The notes under the pieces: generated by a model
The model's input: the letters and a program-made list of their open reading frames with translations, nothing else
Database searches by the model: none
Told to the model about the DNA's origin: nothing
Program-made: the position numbers and the translations under genes
Source of the DNA: Amphibalanus amphitrite
Lineage: Eukaryota > Arthropoda > Thecostraca > Balanomorpha > Balanidae
DNA length: 64,000 nucleotides
Reading direction: 5' to 3'
NCBI RefSeq assembly: GCF_019059575.1
Contig: NW_024881972.1
Coordinates: forward strand, 124,001 to 188,000
Part shown: piece after piece, positions 1-10,700 of the stretch
How positions within the stretch are numbered: the stretch's first letter is position 1
Layout of the letters: every line of letters starts with the position of its first letter

Positions 1-447
1 GCGTGGTCGGCCGACGCCGGCGAGTGACCCACTTGTAAAGCCGGCTAGATCGCCCCAAGGCCATGGGAACAGGCAGCGCTGCCAGCGCCGGCAGCCGGTC
101 GTCGCCTGCTCGTGTGAGGCGCACATCGCGTCGATCGACGCTACAGGCTGGGGGAGCAGGGAGGCTGGGATGCTGTGGGAATGAGGAAGGGGAGGCCCCC
201 GAGCGCTGCTGGTTTGTGTGTGGCCGGATTCCGGAGAACAGATGGGAAGCTTGGGAAACACTTGAAAAAGATGCAACGCTGAGTAAAGTTAAAAATTCGT
301 GGATAAAATAGTTTTTTTTGCGTTATAAAGCGGCAAAAAGCTGAATTTTTACAGCGAATGCAGCGGAAGTCGTGAGCTCAGCAATCAGGCTCCCCACACT
401 AATGGAGACTGGAGTACATACAAGCACACCACAGTCGTTGGACACTG
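1..447. other. Left edge, no gene supported
   Basis: The first 240 bases are GC-rich with several CpGs; the rest is AT-richer. A short plus-strand open frame (63-311) has no recognisable domain. This could be the edge of a neighbouring gene's first exon or island, but nothing in the window decides it. Confidence 0.4.
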
Positions 448-2208
448 GGGGCATTCCACGATAGATCGACCAAAGCCGTACACCCTCATATTTTATTTTT
501 TGCTTAAAATTGGTCTATTGGGTTGTGATGGGCGGGGAAGCCAGCTGTGCCAAGGATTTTTTTCTTCGAACAACGGTTTCCGAGATATAGCCTCAGGCAA
601 TTCCTGGAGGTCACGCTGCAACCCTATGTTTGGCGACTTATAACTCAGAAACTATTGGTTTTCTATGGTAAAAACTTTATATGGTTCAACTTGCAATCAA
701 CCAATAAACGTTTTGGCTATCTCGGATTTTCGATTTTTGAAAATTTTGATCACGTGACATCTTGACCTTTTTTCGAAGAGTGACGTTGATATTTTCCCAA
801 CTGAAAGTCGCAATTTTGTCTGATGACGATTAAAGCCTTATTAATTTTCATTCATATGCGACAATAAAAAGTGGCTTTCGGCCTGCATTGACCTGAGATC
901 AGGTCATTTTTATGACCTGTCCTTTAAGTCAATGGCAGAAATATCGGTTACCACCGAATCTGACCGGTTCAAACGCATCTGACCGGTTCAAATACTTTTG
1001 AATCATGTTGAGTTAGGCTATTATTGATGGCACTGGGGCAGCTTTGTATCAGTGACCCGCTGAAAGGTCATCCGAGGTCACGCGTTGAACACACAATAAT
1101 TTTCCGTTTTTGGCTGAACCTTTTGATCTAATAAAGAAAGAGACGTAGAATAGGCACCAATGCGTTTGCTTTCGCCTAGCGCCAGTTCGTTTTGAATTTC
1201 AATACCGATGACCTAAGGTCAGGTCAATTTCTTGACCACCCCATTATAAGTCAATTGGGGAAAAATCAGCTCCCTTATTTTTACACTAAAACGCGTCGGA
1301 ATTGCCTAATATACCATGAGTGACTTCATATGCGACTAACTTTGACTACCTTCAGACCTTTTTTGCTCTTGGTCAACTGTGACATTGCTCTTGGGTCATG
1401 TGACGTCATTAAAGGTCACCAAATGTTTTTTGCTAATAACTCCTTACAGGTTTGAGATACAGCCGCGCGGATAGGCTCATTGTGTTCAGCTCGTCAAGGC
1501 CCATCGAATGATATATATGATGACCTTAAGATCACGTGACCTAAGGTCAACTTTTGACCTTGACCTTTCGAGGTCAACATACATATGTTTCGATGCGGAT
1601 CGACGAAAGGATCACGATGGTGCTATTAGTTTGTTCCTAGCTGGAATACTTTGAAAGTTATTCGAGAAAAACTTCATATATATGTAGTGCCGCCATTTAG
1701 ACTTTCTTTTTACCCCTGTGACGTCATCTTTGACCTGACCTGAAAATGACCGGAGTAAAAATTGTAGACCTTATCCATGTGTACCCTTTGCCGTTTACCG
1801 CTTGTCGCTATCTTGCTTTGTTCTCGAAATCTCGTTGTCGCTCCCGCTCGTAATAATGGGAGGGTCATAAAAATGACCTGACTGAGGTCAACGCAGGCCG
1901 AAAGCCACTTTTTATGATCGCATATGAATGACAATTGATAAGGCTTTAATCGTCATCAGACAAAATTGCGACTTTCAGTTGGGAAAATATCAAGGTCACT
2001 CTTCGAAAAAAGGTCAAGATGTCACGTGATCAAAATTTACAAAAATCGAAAATCCGAGATAGCCAAAACGTTTGTTGGTTGATTGCGAGTTGAACCATAT
2101 AAAGTTTCTACCATAGAAAACCAATAGTTTTTTAGTTATAAGCCGTCAAACATAGGGTTGCAGCGGTAAATTTTATTCTTTTTTGGTCGATCTATCGTGG
2201 AATACCCC
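448..2208. mobile_element. 1.76-kb foldback DNA element with long TIRs and 4-bp ACTG duplication
   Basis: The ends read GGGG(C/T)ATTCCACGATAG inward, and the arms continue inverted over several hundred bases (about 610-910 against 1860-2160, including the shared segments near the CACGTGAC words). The left arm carries roughly 110 bp of extra sequence. The element is flanked by ACTG at 444-447 and 2209-2212. It has no open frame for a transposase, so it is non-autonomous. The family is not identified. It is full of TGACCT/AGGTCA words. Confidence 0.8.
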
Positions 2209-4181
2209 ACTGGTGAGATGCAGAGAGCCAGGCGGGAAGCGGCAGCTTGTGCCGTGTTTGTTATGAAAACATCCAACTGAGTTATGGTCTGTCTCTCTGC
2301 AGCGCCGAATCTAATGATGTGGGAGGAATAGCTCGACGTCATGCTCCATACGCCATAGATGTAATTAAGACCATTGAGATTCACAGCAACTGGAAGCTTT
2401 GGACTAGATTAATGATCTTTTTTGCTTGTTTCGTAAAAAGTGCACATAACCTTTATTAATCCTGCAGAACCCTTGCCACGTAAAACGCCATTCTCTCTGA
2501 AATTGCTATTTGCCATGAAATAAGGCCGAGCCATTTGCAGCGCAACTAAACACTACCAAAAGTAGGTGGGGCTATCGCATCTCCCGCCCTTCAATCTGTC
2601 CATCTAGCCAATATTCCGTCTTCCACTCGAACTGTGCCCGTGGCTGCCCAATTTCAGGCCCGTCTGGTTCAGCCCGTCAAACTGACGCGGGACGGGTGAC
2701 AGCGAAAGTTCCACGGACCCCGGACTGGATGTGATCCGACCCACCACCCAGGTCGGCGCTGCCCCGATACCGCGGTGGGCCCCGGCAGGCCTACTCTTGG
2801 CCTACTGAGAGAAACGCAGAGAGGGACGGGATACGGATTGTCGTTCTACGACCCGCTTCCTCTTCTATCCTTCTCACTCTTCCTTTCTATACGTAGAGCT
2901 ACGTCATTGAGGAACTCACGGACGCCAGCCACGAAGAGAGTCGGATATGCTAGAACAACCAATAAATGCCTGTACAGCAGGTATAACTGTTGCTTTTCCA
3001 TTGCTCTTAAGGTAGCCAAGTCCAGATTGCCCGAAAGACAACACAATCTACACGTTGAATCTACATGTATGTTGAGACGGTGCCTGCGTGCCAAACACTG
3101 TCTATGCGAATGGGAAACACCCTTTCAGTCAATTCCAGGCGATTGTGTATTTCGTCAAGTGTAAAACGTTAACAAAACAATGACGTCACAGACGCATATA
3201 CACGGACGCCAATGTGCGGCGCACAATTCAAAGGTGTGATATGAGTAAATGATACAGACACAGAATGAACTCAACTGGCTACCACGAGTGACACCTCCAA
3301 ACACCACGACCAGCCCGTTCGCGGATTGAATGCACCAAGTTCACACAACTTGTACGCTGTCAGCAGTCGTCGCGACCAAACCGAAACACATACATCGCCA
3401 GCTTACACATAAGGCACCAAAACGGGCTGCGTATTCAGACACTCGCTACGTACAGCACGCAACAGAACACAACCTTCGGTATATCTCTCGATTAGCTTGT
3501 ATCGGGCCTCGAAGCGACCCAGTTTTGGTACGAAAATAGAGTCTCGCCGATTACCATGACAGAGAAATTATTCCCCGTTGATAAATAACACAGAAAAAAG
3601 CACGAGCACAACAAAGCACAAACAAAAGTAGCGATGAAACGATCACGGTGCATCTACACATACCCAGTCCGAGGACCGCTCTACCAAATCACGCTCTAAC
3701 AGGATGGTTGATCACCAATCGACCCCAAGAATCACGGTCCCAAGATATTATAAATTCGGTCGAGGCGGACTCGTACGCCCGTAAGTTCTTGCTCAAGATC
3801 ACAGTGAAGTCGCTCTCCATCACACGGGGCGATGGCAAAGGCTGCTCGTAACAGACGGCTCTGTCACTGCTCATTGTGCGTGCGGCAGGAGCGGGCGTGC
3901 ACGCGGCACGGTGCCGCTGCACCCCCTTATTGCGGACAGAGCCCAGGCACGACGTGACAGGCAGAGCCGATATGTGCGCCGGCGCGGCACGACAGACAAC
4001 CACAGCTTCGAAAACGAACCGCAAGGCGGCGGCGGCACGGCACCCGGCACGCGCCGCGCCCCTCCCGCTCCCTCCCCCAAAACAGCTACAAAAATACCGG
4101 TTTCGATGAGAGGCTGAGGCGGTCCGAGGCTGGGCGCGCCGCGCAGAGGCCGTGTGGGGCCGCGCCGATCGCCGCCGTCCC
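2209..4181. other. 3' flank of the flippase gene
   Basis: No gene recognised. Just past the stop, 3860-4181 is very GC-rich, giving long overlapping open frames in several phases on both strands. These look like composition, not coding. The rest is moderate-GC single-copy sequence. The flippase 3' UTR must start here. Confidence 0.5.
2453..2458 (-). terminator. Candidate polyadenylation signal AATAAA
   Basis: On the minus strand the sequence reads GATTAATAAAGG. It is the first canonical AATAAA I found downstream of the stop, which would mean a 3' UTR of about 1.7 kb. A variant signal nearer the stop cannot be excluded. Confidence 0.3.
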
Positions 4182-4730
4182 TCACCGGTCCCCATGGCCG
4201 CCTCCCATGCTGACGCTGCTCGGCTCCGCGCAGAACGTCACCTGGGTGTCCGCCCTCGGCGAGCTGGCCCCCGACCTGCCCAGCGAGAACATGGACAGCG
4301 ACGCCAGCGGCGGCGGCCGGCGCATCATCTTGCCCGACGTGATGAGCCGTCCGAAGCCCTCCTGGTGCGCGAACGCGTAACCGGAGCGCACGGAGCGGCC
4401 GCGCCGCCGGGCCGATGGCGTCCGCTGGAACTCGTCCATGCGCCGCTTCTGTGCCTTGTCCTCTCGCTGCTTGGCGCGCACCAGGTCGGCCAGTGTCGGG
4501 TGCAGGTCGACAAAGTAGAAGCGCCACGCCAGCACGGGAACCATCAGGACGATGACCGTGAGGAGTGTGCAGAACCAGAAGTTGGCCTCTGACATGGCCA
4601 TGGCCAGGGAGCCCACGTAGACACCTCCGAGCACGTAGTTATAGAAGAACTGCAGCAGGATGTAGGTGAACAGTGAGCCCCAGACGCAGAGGTGGTTCAG
4701 CCACGTCCAGTATGTCGTGTCCAGACAAAT
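4182..4730 (-). CDS. ATP8B: Exon 20: M9-M10 and regulatory C-tail, stop
   Basis: Residues 1101-1282 and stop. M9 at about 1112-1132, M10 at about 1151-1173, then a basic tail with [20 protein letters not shown] (from 1215). GYAF is the conserved C-terminal motif involved in autoinhibition in Drs2p, ATP8A2 and ATP8B1. Here the usual following Ser is Ala1221. The last 45 residues are Ser/Gly/Pro-rich and not conserved. Acceptor CCGCAG, phase 0. Confidence 0.93.
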   Translation of the reverse strand: MCLDTTYWTWLNHLCVWGSLFTYILLQFFYNYVLGGVYVGSLAMAMSEANFWFCTLLTVIVLMVPVLAWRFYFVDLHPTLADLVRAKQREDKAQKRRMDEFQRTPSARRRGRSVRSGYAFAHQEGFGRLITSGKMMRRPPPLASLSMFSLGRSGASSPRADTQVTFCAEPSSVSMGGGHGDR

Positions 4731-7700
4731 CTGCGGACAGAAACGGGAGCAGTCAGCAACTGACGACAATAAATAAACCAGAAAAATGAAAGGTGCTATG
4801 CAGCTCGTCATTTATAACTCGATTCATCGTAACATACTACAGATTTAAACGCTTAATTTAAAGAAACGTGTCTTTTCATCCGTATTTCATGTGAGTCAGT
4901 TGGTTGAAAGTTAATAGGGATTTTCGAACATCTTCATTGCACCTTTACGCCCATTTAGTCAACTGGTGGCTACCAACCAACCGCGAAAATAACATTTCCG
5001 TCCACAGAACATCTACTCATAAATAAAAAATACAGAGCAAGAAAAGGTAACAAAGCAGCGGTGGCATACGCCATTCAAGCACCTCAAAACTTCCATACCA
5101 AGCCGTAGGAACGCAGCTGAGGCGAGTACTTTCAGCCGAGCCCCGACACTTTCAGCCGAGCCGCGACACTTTCAGCCGAGCCGCGACACTTTCAGCCCAG
5201 CCCCGACACGCACCTGCATGGTGACCACCACCACGAGCACTGTGGCCACGACGGCACCGAACAGCTGGTGATCGGAGATGGTGTAGCCCTCGGGTGACAC
5301 GGCGTCCTTGTAGGTGCCTGCGGCCGGAGGGGAGGGGGTCAGACGATAGGGGTGAGATGGGGCGGAGAAAGAATGTCACTGTCATGTGATTGATGCAGTC
5401 GAGTGATTTCACACATATAGTTTGTTTTTTCTTTTAACAAAGTCTATACCTGTCCTGTTAACAGTTTTTTATGTTATACGATGACTGTCAGCTATATCAT
5501 CTGCAACACTGACAGCTTGTGTCCAATTCCATGCATATGGTGCTCACTGCTCGTCTACTCACGAAAGTGTTATTTATTCTGTGGTAACATTTCACTTCAA
5601 ACCAAAGGGAAAATCTCCCGGGGAACAGGCAACTGTGCATCCCCAAGCTCTATGCTAGATACTCGCAACACATTTTACTTCCTGGTGCGACTGCCTCACA
5701 AACACAAATGGCGAGCTGTGACGTTTGGATCCCGCAGCCAGATTTTAACGTTTTCTGTATGATATCGCCCTAGAAATTAATTCAAAGTCGCCACCATTTC
5801 TCGTCTCTCATACGACATTTTCAAAGTTCGGACTGCATATAATGCATTCTCAATGTAATCCATTGTTTCATCAAGAAATTTGAGCCGTACCATACTTCTA
5901 AAGATCTTTGAGCGTCATTTTACCTTATTCATATTCTGAAGCACTAAAAATCGAGAGCTTCCTATTTGTTCCACGAATGCTCGACACTTTAGCCTAATCA
6001 GAGCCAGCTGTACTCGGGTGTTCAGCTTTTCGTTATGCCCAGCACGCCTGTCTGCATCCTCTCAGCTCCTTCAGTCCCTCTACTCACCCCAAAGGCGTTT
6101 TGTGTTCTTTCAAGAGCCCTTAACTTTTGTATGTAATCGGCCAACGATACACCCACATCGCACGTTTTCATTAAATTCCTGCTGTTCCGCTTATCGCTTC
6201 ATCCCCGCCCATCCAAAGTCCCTCCTACAAGCGTACCACAACACCGCTGCCCGATTTCCAACCACTCCGACAGCACGTCCAGCCGCTCACCATACGGCAC
6301 GATGAAGAGCACCAGCGACGTGACGAAGCCGTACGTGGCCGACTTGAAGAACTCTAACTTGTTGAAGAACAGGTCACGCAGCCCGGGGGTGTACAGCTTC
6401 GGGTACGTCAGGCTCTGGCGCTCCTTGACGTCTTGGTCAAAGACGGCTAGTGCGAGTACCGGCATGGACGTGTAGAAAAGGTTGTAGACGGCAATGAACA
6501 TAGGATCGAACACGGTCTGAAAAAGGCCAGGCGGTGCGCCCTTGTGAAAGAACGGCATACGGCAGGTGCGGTGACACGTCACGACACAACATCCACGCGA
6601 ACGCGCGCACAAAACGCACTTCACACTCACGAGCTGAAAAAAGGCTCGTGAAATCGAACACAGTCACGCATCCACAAAACGACAACACGACATCGAGAAA
6701 CAGAGAAGAGCGAGCGTGTACGAGGAACAAGGATAGACAGTGAAGGAGAGAAAACAGACAGACGAGCTGGAGACGTCCAAAGAGCATGCCGTCCCTGCCA
6801 CGTCGACCAGTGCTGGGGGCAGACGGTGCGTCAAACCGTGTCGTTCTGTGCCGAGTGTCTGTGCGCCTCCTTCTCTGTCGCTCCGTGTCCGCCGGCGACT
6901 CACCGTGAGGTATCATAAACAGCACGAGGGACGTGACGGCGCCGTGCAGCATACTGCCCACGAATATGCGTTTGTTGAAGCCCAGCGAACGCACGCCGGG
7001 CGTGTACAGTTTGGGGTAGGAGCGACTGTTGGCCGCGTTCACGTCCTGGTCGAATACGCCCAGTGCCAGCACGGGCATCGACGTATAAAACAGATTGTAG
7101 GTGGAAATAAAGAAGACGTCGTAGACGGTCTGAAACAGCGCCGCGGGCGCCCCAGCGCGTCAGCTGTGCTGTCGGACGAGCCGGTCTCCGCCGACAGGAT
7201 GCCGCGTAGGCCAGACAGGGCTAGGCGCTGGAAGAAGGCAGCAACCGTACCTACCTAGGGCTGTGCCAGACAGCGTCCCGCCACCGAACGATGAGAGCAA
7301 GGGAGCTCTCACAGGTACAAGGCTTGTGGTATTAATTTTCGCGTAGTGCGTCTTATTCACGCTGAAGGCTTAGGATTAGCAAAGAGCTGCAGTGCTCTGC
7401 CCAGAGCTATGAAGCCCACTCGTGACTCAAGCCAGGAAAAACAGCCGAAAAAAACTGACCGGCCGAGCCAGAAGCAGGACACCCACCATATATAGTGTCC
7501 GGGAAAATAACAAACAGGCAAGACAAGAAACAGAAGAGAGAAGTCAACATAAAGAGACGCAGAAGCAAGGGCAAATGACCAGAACATCTGAAGAATTGCA
7601 ATCAATGACATGATACAATGACTTTATACATAAAACGGTAACCACTTTTTACAGACAACTAAATAGAATGAACAGAACAAGATAGAACGAAGCAGCCTTA

Positions 7701-10700
7701 TCTGAACGTTCAACGTACACTCATTACACATTATGAACATAAATAAACCTCAGTTTTATGGAATGGGGTATTGGGAATGAGCAATGGTACTTGGAAATTC
7801 CAACAGGAACGCACATATCTAAAGAAAAAACACACATAGTGGGCCAGCTTCCGTAACTGGGGCAACCTGCGGCTGAACAAGGCAACGGGCAACGTTGCCT
7901 TCCAGGGTAACACCAGCCGAAGGATGGGGCTGATCAACTTTCACTCGTTTTCATAGCTATCGATTAGATAAAGCAGATTGGCATGGATCGACAGGGCGGC
8001 TGGACACAATTTCATACTGGAAATGTCAGAGGTATCGGACCGGTTTACAAATGACAGATATAACATGAATTCATGGTAGGGTATTTCAAAAGCGACAGGG
8101 TAAGAACAGACATAGCAGGCAGCTCTGTTCGGCAAGGACTTAACACCACCACATACATATAATTAGACTAATGGTTACATAAAACAAAGCTCCTGGAAAA
8201 ACACTTTAAAAATAAAAACTCATTTACGCTATCTTGAGCTTGACCACACCATTTACGCATGACGATCGTTATCAAACTTCTGACTCTCAAGACTCGCTGT
8301 CCCTTTCTTCACGGCCGTCGCCGGTCTCACCTGGGCGCTAAACCCGCAGAAGAACGAGTACCAAAAGTGGCACAGCGTGAAGGCGAAGTTCTTGTAGAAG
8401 AAGTAGCGCAGGAACTTGCACATGCGGTAGTAGGACCAGCGGCCGTGCACCAGCAGCAGCCTCTCCAGGTAGCGGAACTGGGCGATACTGTAGTCGGACG
8501 ACAGCACGGCCTGCAGACCCTCCTGGCCAGAGATGCCGACACCGATGTGCGCCGCTGTCGGTGGCAGAGGGCAGGGGCTAGTTTTTAGGTGTATGCGGAT
8601 AGGAGAGACAGAGCTCCAATGGGAAACGGTGGCAGATCAACGAGATTTGTCACGTAGCGTCGAAGAGCGTGTATGTGGTAGCAATGCAATTCATAGCGTC
8701 ATGCGAGGCAGCGAGAATTTATGCCGAAACAGTGATACAGCATCAAAAGAACATGATTGGAGGAAACAAACGTACCGGCAATAGCCAGTCATTGATCCAC
8801 ACACAACAACCACTGCTGTAAATTTAATTCCATTAGATTGAATTGTTAAAATGATTGCCCACTCATCCTTCCTGTCACCCGCCTCTCTAAATATCCCTTC
8901 CTTCTCCTCTAAAAGCTCACTTTTGATCATGGACACATCGTTGGCGCCATCGCCAATGCTGAGCGTCACCGCCTTCTTGTGTTTCTTCACCAGGTCGACC
9001 ACCAGGGCCTTCTGCAGCGGCGTGACGCGGCAGCAGATCACCGCCTGGCACTGGCACGCCACGTCCAGGAACAGACGCTCCAGCTTGCTGGTCAGCGCCC
9101 AGATGAGCGAGTGGCCGTTGATGACGAGCGCGAAGCCCCCGGAGCCGCTGGCGTTGGACGTCGGGTCCTCCTCGGGTGTGTCGTGTCCGTAGCCCTCGTC
9201 ACTGGCGGCCGAGCGTACCGAGCTGCGTGAGACGACGTCAGACAGCGGGGTGGGTGGGTGGGTGGGGGGGGGGGGGTGACGGGAGCTGGGCCACATGAGA
9301 CATTAACGAGGGTGAATTAGAGGTTGGCGGGGTTTAGCATGGTCATATGGGAGGTCGCCGAGGTCAAATGAAAGATCTTCAGGGTCATATAGGTCTACGA
9401 GATCAGATTGGAGGTTGGCGAGGTCAAATAAGAGGTTAGCGAGGTCAAATGACAGGCCGGCGAGGTAAAATGAGGAGATGACGGGTCAAAAGGTGAAGGA
9501 CAGACGAGAAGGATGCAATGAGATATGCGGTACGAAAATGTTACGCATCACTTTAAACACTTCTTGCGACAAAACTTTACTTGAAAATGATCCTCTCCAC
9601 GACAGCTGATCAAACATGCCAGCTTGCTTTTGCACCAAAAACAATCAAGAGCTAGACAATTACTAAGTGGTTTCACTTATTGAAAATGATACGATCATAA
9701 GCACAAATAAGCAATATACAATTTTCGAAACAGAATTGCGAAGAAAACATTGCAAGGACAAGCAGAAAGCTGGCACTGCCAGAGGCAGCTCGACGCACGC
9801 GAACGCACAGTCCCGCAGACGCACGCGCACAGTCGTTCATTCACTTCTATCAGACCACCCGCTGCAAACCGCTAGCCAAGACAAAACAATCATCGCAGAC
9901 CAGGTTACGCATGTACAGTTCCTGGGGAGCCGGGTTCCAGTCGACCCACCGGCCGTCTCCATTCTCACTCAGGATAAAAGGATCATACACGCTGAGGCTG
10001 GTGATGTGACGTCATAAAACAGTTCCACTTGGGTATTCACGCCATACAAAGCATATCCAAAGCGGGTGTCACCACGTACAAACAGCACAGCGATGTGGCT
10101 TTGCAGACTGCAGAAGCGGTGCCGCCGAACAAACAGCATACTCCGGATACTGAATCACAATATGTGCGAGTGACGTCAAACACGCTGCTGACGTCAATGT
10201 GTCACGTGGTCATGCTGGGCAGTGCAGTAAAAACGGCAGGTGCTCTCAGCGGGAATAACTTGGGGTCGCGAGGGGCTGCTAATGCTATTATTGCTGTCAT
10301 TTAATTGTCTCCGAAGTTTACTAGAGGACACGGGACGTGCACAGGGCAAAATGTTCTTCTCATTTGGGTTCTAACTATTGTGTCACCTCCATAGGACGTC
10401 CTCACAGCTGAGTTAAATTGAATCAGCACAGCATTGCGAATGACAGGTTGCGAGTACATTATTTACGTAACTACCGCAAATATTGATCAACTTTGACGTA
10501 GGGCTACACATGACTGGGGCCGTGCCTAAGATTATGGATGCCATCGATTTATAATCGGACAATAATCCTTCTACTCAGGTGCATATCGCTTTACCTGCAT
10601 CGAAACTGGGGTGTTTCGCCTCCACTTATCGACAAGGTATTCGATGTCATAGACAAACATATGTTTTTAAATATAACCTTATGTTCAATGATTGCGAAAT

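Noticed and set aside
3689-4592. Overlapping open frames of 146-218 codons on both strands around the end of exon 20
   Set aside because: They overlap the well-supported last exon out of frame or antisense and consist of Arg/Ala/Pro/Gly-rich sequence typical of GC-rich DNA read in the wrong frame.
8691-8920. Open extension of exon 16 into intron 16
   Set aside because: Exon 17 completes the conserved MIKTAHIGVG across a perfect donor/acceptor pair; the read-through peptide has no family similarity.
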